Shown here: positions 6,321 through 9,668 of the stretch, piece by piece
How the letters are laid out: each line of letters opens with the position of its first letter
How positions within the stretch are numbered: the first letter of the stretch is position 1
Assembly: GCA_905479845.1 (NCBI GenBank)
Contig: CAJQOB010000094.1
Coordinates: forward strand, 1-9,668
DNA from: an uncultured Flavobacteriales bacterium
Lineage (GTDB): Bacteria > Bacteroidota > Bacteroidia > Flavobacteriales_D > Crocinitomicaceae
DNA: 9,668 nt
Direction of reading: 5' to 3'
The notes under the pieces: model-generated
What the model was told of the DNA's origin: nothing
The model's database searches: none
Seen by the model: only the letters and a program-made list of their open reading frames with translations
Translations under genes and position numbers: made by a program

Positions 6321-7402
6321 ATGCTAAAGTGTTTTTTGTTGTTGAGCTCCCTTCTTTTAGTTCAATTTTCGTATTCACAATCAGTTTACATTACATCTTC
6401 AGGTGGAAGTTTTCCGACGGAAAAATAGATGAGTATTACAACTGGCCCAAATGGTTCTGGAATACAAGTTTGGGTCAAGGAAATGGTACGTATGGAGATG
6501 CAAATGATCTTCTAACTGATGAAGTTATTGATCTTTCTGCTTATTGCGGACAAACACTTTACATCAATGCGTATGATGCGGATGCGGATCCTACCAACGA
6601 GATTGAACTTCCAGCAGGAGGATCTAACGGTCAAGTGTTGCAAACAGATGGTTCTGGAAACTACACATGGGTAAACCAAACAGTAGATAAGGATACCGAT
6701 ACTCAATTGAACGAAGCATCAGTTGATGCAATGGTAGCCAACAATGGGTTCATTACCAACGCTGATGATGCGGATGCGGATCCAACCAATGAAATTCAGG
6801 ACATTTCGATTTCGGGAACTGATTTAACTATTTCTGGAGGTTCAACTTTGGATTTATCGTTTGTTGATACTGATACCCAATTGGACTCGACAGACATCGC
6901 TAATATGGGATTCGTCAATGAACATTGCAACTTGGCTATTGGTGATACATACGCAAGAGGCACGATCTTTTATTTGGATCCGTCTGGTTGTCATGGTCTG
7001 GTAGTCAAAGAAACGGATGAAGCCGGTGGAGCATATAATTGGTCTTTAACAGATTTCGAGACATGGTCGTTTGCCGAAGGTCTTTATGGTGGCCAACAAA
7101 ATACTACAAAGAGTATTCACAATGCAGCAAATAATTTTTCAGCGTGCCCAGCAGCAGATGCTTGCGCGTCACTTGTTCATGCTGGATTTGACGATTGGTA
7201 TTTGCCATCTAAAGGCGAATTGAATTTGATGTTCGTAAATCTGCACCTTCAAGGTTTGGGAAATTTTTCATCCTACTATTGGTCAAGTACAGAGATTAAT
7301 GCTAGCGAAGCATTTATGATGCATTTTAATCCTGGAGGGCCCCAATATCCTGGGTTGAAGTCGCTCAATGTAGCTAACGTGCGTGTAATTCGCGCTTTCT
7401 GA
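6321..7402 (+). pseudogene. Broken secreted DUF1566/Lcl-type protein gene (nonsense plus one-base deletion)
   Basis: The real start is the ATG at 6321, giving a signal peptide (MLKCFLLLSSLLL to SYSQ) and then SSGGSFPTEK. That frame hits TAG at 6426-6428 where relatives usually have Trp (TGG to TAG), continues in frame as MSITTGPNGSGIQVW, and then loses one G in the GGG run at 6472-6474. The expected VWGQGNGTYGDAN resumes in a different frame, which stays open to 7402. Starting the gene at 6329 instead gives a nonsense N-terminus without a signal peptide. The downstream part has two DADADPTNEI repeats (from 6575 and 6767) and a DUF1566 C-terminus with GTIFYLDPSGCHGLVV, LYGGQQNTT, WYLPSKGEL, YWSST and a final VRVIRAF. 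It is a relative of the intact protein at 4036-5694 with a different N-terminal module. Two lesions within 50 bases argue for a pseudogene rather than recoding. Confidence 0.82.
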
Positions 7403-7672
7403 GAAACTTTGTTGAGATACCACCTGTAAGGAGATAAACGTGAATGGACAATTTTTTTTAAATGGAGCAGAACCCATAAAAAACGCTCTTTCCAATTGGA
7501 GTTGAAATTGGAGGCGGTTTCTGGCAACTGGAAACTGGACTACGCATTACCAGATTCAATTATTGCTGCAATTCCAAATGGCAGTCCAATAAAATAGATA
7601 TGTCGATCTGAATTGATTCAATAAACGGGGCTGTCTCAAATTTAGAGACAGCCTTTTTTTATCTGATTTCTC
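7403..7672. other. Gap between the broken DUF1566 gene and cysS
   Basis: About 270 bases with no supported gene. A plus-strand frame without a start codon (about 7429-7605), ending in SIIAAIPNGSPIK, is protein-like but unrecognised and may be a gene tail. The only clear element is the hairpin and T-run at 7629-7660. The right boundary is the cysS stop codon and thus one end of the 27-base direct repeat. Confidence 0.4.
7629..7660 (+). terminator. Strong Rho-independent terminator
   Basis: A perfect nine-pair stem, GGCTGTCTC (7629-7637) with GAGACAGCC (7645-7653), and a seven-base loop are followed by seven T residues (7654-7660). The T-run serves plus-strand transcription coming from the broken DUF1566 gene. 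On the minus strand the hairpin lies about 20 bases past the cysS stop but is followed only by CCGTTTATT, so it would terminate cysS less well. Confidence 0.85.
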
Positions 7673-9139
7673 TTAACTCCAAGTCGATCCCTCTTTTCCG
7701 TCTTTTACAACAATCCCTGCTGCTGCAAGTCCATCACGAATTTTATCTGATGTGCCCCAATCCTTTTTCGAGCGGGCTTCTGATCGAAGATCAAGAACCA
7801 AATTCATTACGGGTTTCAAACGGTCTTCACCTTGAGATGATGAAGATTTCAACCCAAGGACATTTACAACAAATGCATTCATTTCTGATTGAAGAGTAGC
7901 CAGATCATCTGCTGAGATAGTCGCTTTTCCGTCATTTATTGAATTAATGTATTTCACTGCATCAAAAAGGTGCGCCACCAAAATTGGTGTATTAAAATCA
8001 TCGTCCATTGCCTGATAGAATTTGGAAATCAATTCGGGTACATTAACAGACGACTCACCAGTGCTCTTCAAGTTTTCCAATACTTCCATTGCCTCCACCA
8101 ATCGAGAATATCCTTTCTCGGCTGCTGATAGGGCATCAGAAGTAAAATCCAAGGTGGAACGATAATGAGCTTGCATCATGAAAAAACGCACCATCATCGG
8201 ATCATATCCTTTTTCGAGAAGGTCATTCTCTCCAGAAAACAACTCATGTGGAAGAATACTATTCCCTGTAGACTTCGACATTTTCTTTCCATTCAATGTC
8301 AACATATTTCCGTGCATCCAATAACGTACTGGAGATTTGCCGTTTGAGGCAGTTCCTTGTGCGATTTCACATTCGTGGTGAGGGAATTTCAAGTCCATTC
8401 CTCCTCCGTGAATATCAAATTCTTCACCCAAATATTTCGTACTCATTGCTGAACATTCGAGGTGCCAACCAGGGAATCCCATTCCCCAAGGAGATGGCCA
8501 TTTCATCAAGTGCTCATCGGAAGCATTTTTCCACAATGCAAAATCCAACGGTGCTCGTTTTTCATTTTGACCGTCAAGCTCGCGCGTATTCGAAATCAAG
8601 TCTTCAATCTTGCGACCGGAGAGTTCACCGTAAGGGTGTGATTCATTGTATTTCTCAACATCGAAATAAACAGAACCATTCGATTCATATGCAAAACCAT
8701 TTTTAAGGATTGCTTCGATCATATTTATCTGCTCGATAATGTGCCCTGTTGCTGTTGGTTCAATATTCGGTGGAAATGTATTGAATTGATCCATCACCTT
8801 GTGGAAATCAACTGTGTATTGTTGTACAATTTCCATCGGTTCAAGTTGCTCCAATCGTGCTTTCTTTGCAATTTTGTCTTCACCTTGATCGGCATCATCA
8901 ACTAAGTGTCCAACGTCGGTAATGTTACGGACGTAGCGCACTTTGTAACCAAGATGTCTCAAATATCGATATACCATGTCGAAGGAAATGAAAGATCTAC
9001 AATTTCCTAGGTGAACATTGCTGTAGACTGTAGGCCCACACACATACAATCCTACAAAACCTTCACTTACTGGTTTGAACTGCTCTTTATTCCCTTTTAA
9101 GGAGTTGTAGATGTGTAATTGATCACTGATAGTTGACAT
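7673..9139 (-). CDS. cysS: Cysteinyl-tRNA synthetase
   Basis: A 488-residue class I aminoacyl-tRNA synthetase that charges tRNA-Cys with cysteine in the cytoplasm, essential for translation. The Rossmann fold opens with LYVCGPTVYSNVHLGN, containing the HIGH-type signature HLGN (43-46). The KMSKS loop is at 286-290. The zinc site is complete: Cys34, Cys229 in GWHLECSAMS, and His254 and Glu258 in FPHHECEIA, matching the E. coli ligands Cys28, Cys209, His234 and Glu238 by spacing. FDIHGGGMDL is also conserved. The length is normal for the family and the C-terminus GKEGSTWS is complete. The ATG at 9139 is consistent with family N-termini. A good -7 element (TATATTTG) lies 25 bases upstream. The last 27 bases are duplicated at 869-895, so the 3' end may have served as an insertion site while the gene stayed whole. 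Confidence 0.98.
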   Translation of the reverse strand: MSTISDQLHIYNSLKGNKEQFKPVSEGFVGLYVCGPTVYSNVHLGNCRSFISFDMVYRYLRHLGYKVRYVRNITDVGHLVDDADQGEDKIAKKARLEQLEPMEIVQQYTVDFHKVMDQFNTFPPNIEPTATGHIIEQINMIEAILKNGFAYESNGSVYFDVEKYNESHPYGELSGRKIEDLISNTRELDGQNEKRAPLDFALWKNASDEHLMKWPSPWGMGFPGWHLECSAMSTKYLGEEFDIHGGGMDLKFPHHECEIAQGTASNGKSPVRYWMHGNMLTLNGKKMSKSTGNSILPHELFSGENDLLEKGYDPMMVRFFMMQAHYRSTLDFTSDALSAAEKGYSRLVEAMEVLENLKSTGESSVNVPELISKFYQAMDDDFNTPILVAHLFDAVKYINSINDGKATISADDLATLQSEMNAFVVNVLGLKSSSSQGEDRLKPVMNLVLDLRSEARSKKDWGTSDKIRDGLAAAGIVVKDGKEGSTWS

Positions 9140-9164
9140 GAATTGATTCGATTGATGTTTGGAA

Positions 9165-9172
9165 CAAATATA
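9165..9172 (-). promoter_or_regulatory. Bacteroidota-type -7 element for cysS
   Basis: On the minus strand this reads TATATTTG, a perfect match to the Bacteroidota -7 consensus TAnnTTTG, placed 25 bases before the cysS ATG. A matching TTTG -33 box is not clear at the usual distance (ATGT is found there), so the promoter call rests on the -7 box and its position. Confidence 0.45.
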
Positions 9173-9260
9173 CTTTATTTAGGTTTTAACGACATATAAA
9201 TCCTCTCGGAATCTAGCTCATAATGAGTTGTTTTTTCTTCTCTTAAAAATTTCACTTACA

Positions 9261-9291
9261 TTTGTTAACAGGCATGCTAAGTCTATTTATT
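9261..9291 (+). promoter_or_regulatory. Candidate Bacteroidota promoter for the right-edge gene
   Basis: TTTG (9261-9264) and TATTTATT (9284-9291) are separated by 19 bases, the usual spacing between the -33 TTTG and the -7 TAnnTTTG boxes of Bacteroidota. The -7 box is imperfect at two positions. The ATG at 9306 follows closely, implying a very short leader. Confidence 0.4.
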
Positions 9292-9305
9292 CGTTTCCAC
9301 AATAA

Positions 9306-9668
9306 ATGAAAACTATACCTATGAGGAACATTGTTCCGAAATGTTTAGCTCTGCTGCTATTCATTTCTGCCTTTTTTCAAGTTACAGCTCAAGTCGACAC
9401 CTTGTTTTGGTTTGCTGCTCCTGAAGTTGCTGCTTCAGAGGGTGAATCACCTGTAAATCTGCGGCTTATGACCTACGAAAGCCCCGCAACAGTAACGGTT
9501 TCTTTGCCTGCCAATGGTGCTTTCGCACCAATCTCGGTGAGCATTCCTGCCAACAGCACCAGTAGTATTGACCTTAGTACATTTTTGAACTTAATTGAAA
9601 GTCCAGCGGGTAATGCTGTTTCAAATAATGGGTTAAAAATTGAATCTACAGGGCCTATTGGAGCTTTT
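9306..9668 (+). CDS. Large secreted protein, IgGFc-binding-like N-terminus (partial)
   Basis: The first 121 codons of a gene that runs off the right edge. A signal peptide (about 1-29, ending FFQVTAQ) is followed by TLFWFAAPEVAASEGESPV, PATVTVSLPANGAFAPI, IPANSTSSIDLSTF and GLKIESTGPIGAF. This pattern (FWF-APEV, then a beta-strand module with PANxAFAPI and IPANxTxSxDL) is typical of the IgGFc-binding-like N-terminal region of large Bacteroidota surface proteins. Those usually end in a gliding-motility or T9SS C-terminal domain, but that end is outside the window. The start may be the ATG at 9306 or an in-frame ATG at 9321; both keep the signal peptide. It is divergent from cysS and lies outside the putative island. 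Function is inferred from family style only; surface adhesion is likely. Confidence 0.82.
   Translation, partial: MKTIPMRNIVPKCLALLLFISAFFQVTAQVDTLFWFAAPEVAASEGESPVNLRLMTYESPATVTVSLPANGAFAPISVSIPANSTSSIDLSTFLNLIESPAGNAVSNNGLKIESTGPIGAF

Larger units (their letters stand above)
896..7672. mobile_element. Putative genomic island bounded by cysS 3'-end direct repeats
   Basis: Everything between the cysS tail copy (869-895) and the cysS stop codon (7673) is accessory in character: a two-component regulatory pair, two secreted surface proteins, a broken relative of one of them and a frameshifted enzyme remnant. The flanking genes polA and cysS are core housekeeping genes. Direct repeats consisting of a gene's 3' end are typical of att sites used by tyrosine integrases. 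No integrase, excisionase, transposase or conjugation gene is visible inside, so if this was a mobile element it is a non-autonomous or decayed one. The boundaries rest only on the repeats. Confidence 0.35.

Noticed and set aside
6426..6428. In-frame TAG that could be read as recoding.
   Set aside because: A one-base deletion follows within 50 bases and there is no recoding structure; relatives usually have Trp there. A pseudogene is simpler.
7629..7653. The inverted repeat GGCTGTCTC...GAGACAGCC as an insertion-sequence end or miniature element.
   Set aside because: A tight hairpin followed directly by seven T residues is a textbook terminator; no transposase or target duplication is present.
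9182..9193. A single 10-of-12 match to the operator-like element (GGTTTTAACGAC) between cysS and the right-edge gene.
   Set aside because: It has no partner 20 bases to either side, unlike the three pairs, and one near-match in AT-rich DNA is expected by chance.
9217..9227. Palindrome CTCATAATGAG before the right-edge gene, followed by a T-rich run.
   Set aside because: The arms are five bases with a one-base centre, too tight for a hairpin, and no gene ends there on the plus strand.

Overview
The window reads as chromosomal DNA of a member of the Bacteroidota, most likely a marine or freshwater Flavobacteriales close to Fluviicola/Crocinitomicaceae. The signs are AT-rich DNA, a type IX secretion (T9SS) C-terminal sorting domain, Bacteroidota-style secreted proteins with DUF1566/Lcl-type C-termini, a LytTR regulator with a TPR-type sensor kinase, TAnnTTTG-type promoter elements and an IgGFc-binding-like secreted protein. 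The taxon is inferred from protein style, not from a marker gene.

Layout. Positions 1-352 (minus) hold the start of polA, cut by the window edge. Positions 353-1001 carry no gene I can support, but at 869-895 there is a perfect 27-base copy of the last eight codons plus stop of cysS, whose intact gene lies at 7673-9139. Positions 1002-3289 hold a LytTR response regulator (plus) and a membrane sensor histidine kinase (minus), convergent, with overlapping stop codons. A 267-base divergent regulatory region follows. Then comes a two-gene plus-strand unit (3557-5694): a small T9SS-sorted secreted protein and a 552-residue secreted protein with three near-identical 63-residue repeats and a DUF1566 C-terminus. 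Positions 5695-7672 are a decaying zone with a frameshifted gamma-carbonic-anhydrase-family remnant (minus) and a second DUF1566 protein gene broken by a stop codon and a one-base deletion. Intact cysS follows (minus), and the start of a large secreted protein gene runs off the right edge.

How it may work together. Three pairs of a 12-base near-palindromic element, each pair spaced exactly 20 bases, sit upstream of the regulator (926-957) and twice in the kinase/secreted-protein divergent region (3347-3378 and 3465-3496). The right-hand member is always GTTATTNAYRAC. This fits a LytTR operator, so the kinase and regulator probably control themselves and the adjacent surface-protein unit. The cysS tail at 869-895 and the cysS end at 7673 bracket this whole cassette in the pattern left when DNA inserts at the 3' end of a gene. 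No integrase is present, so the mobile origin is an inference.
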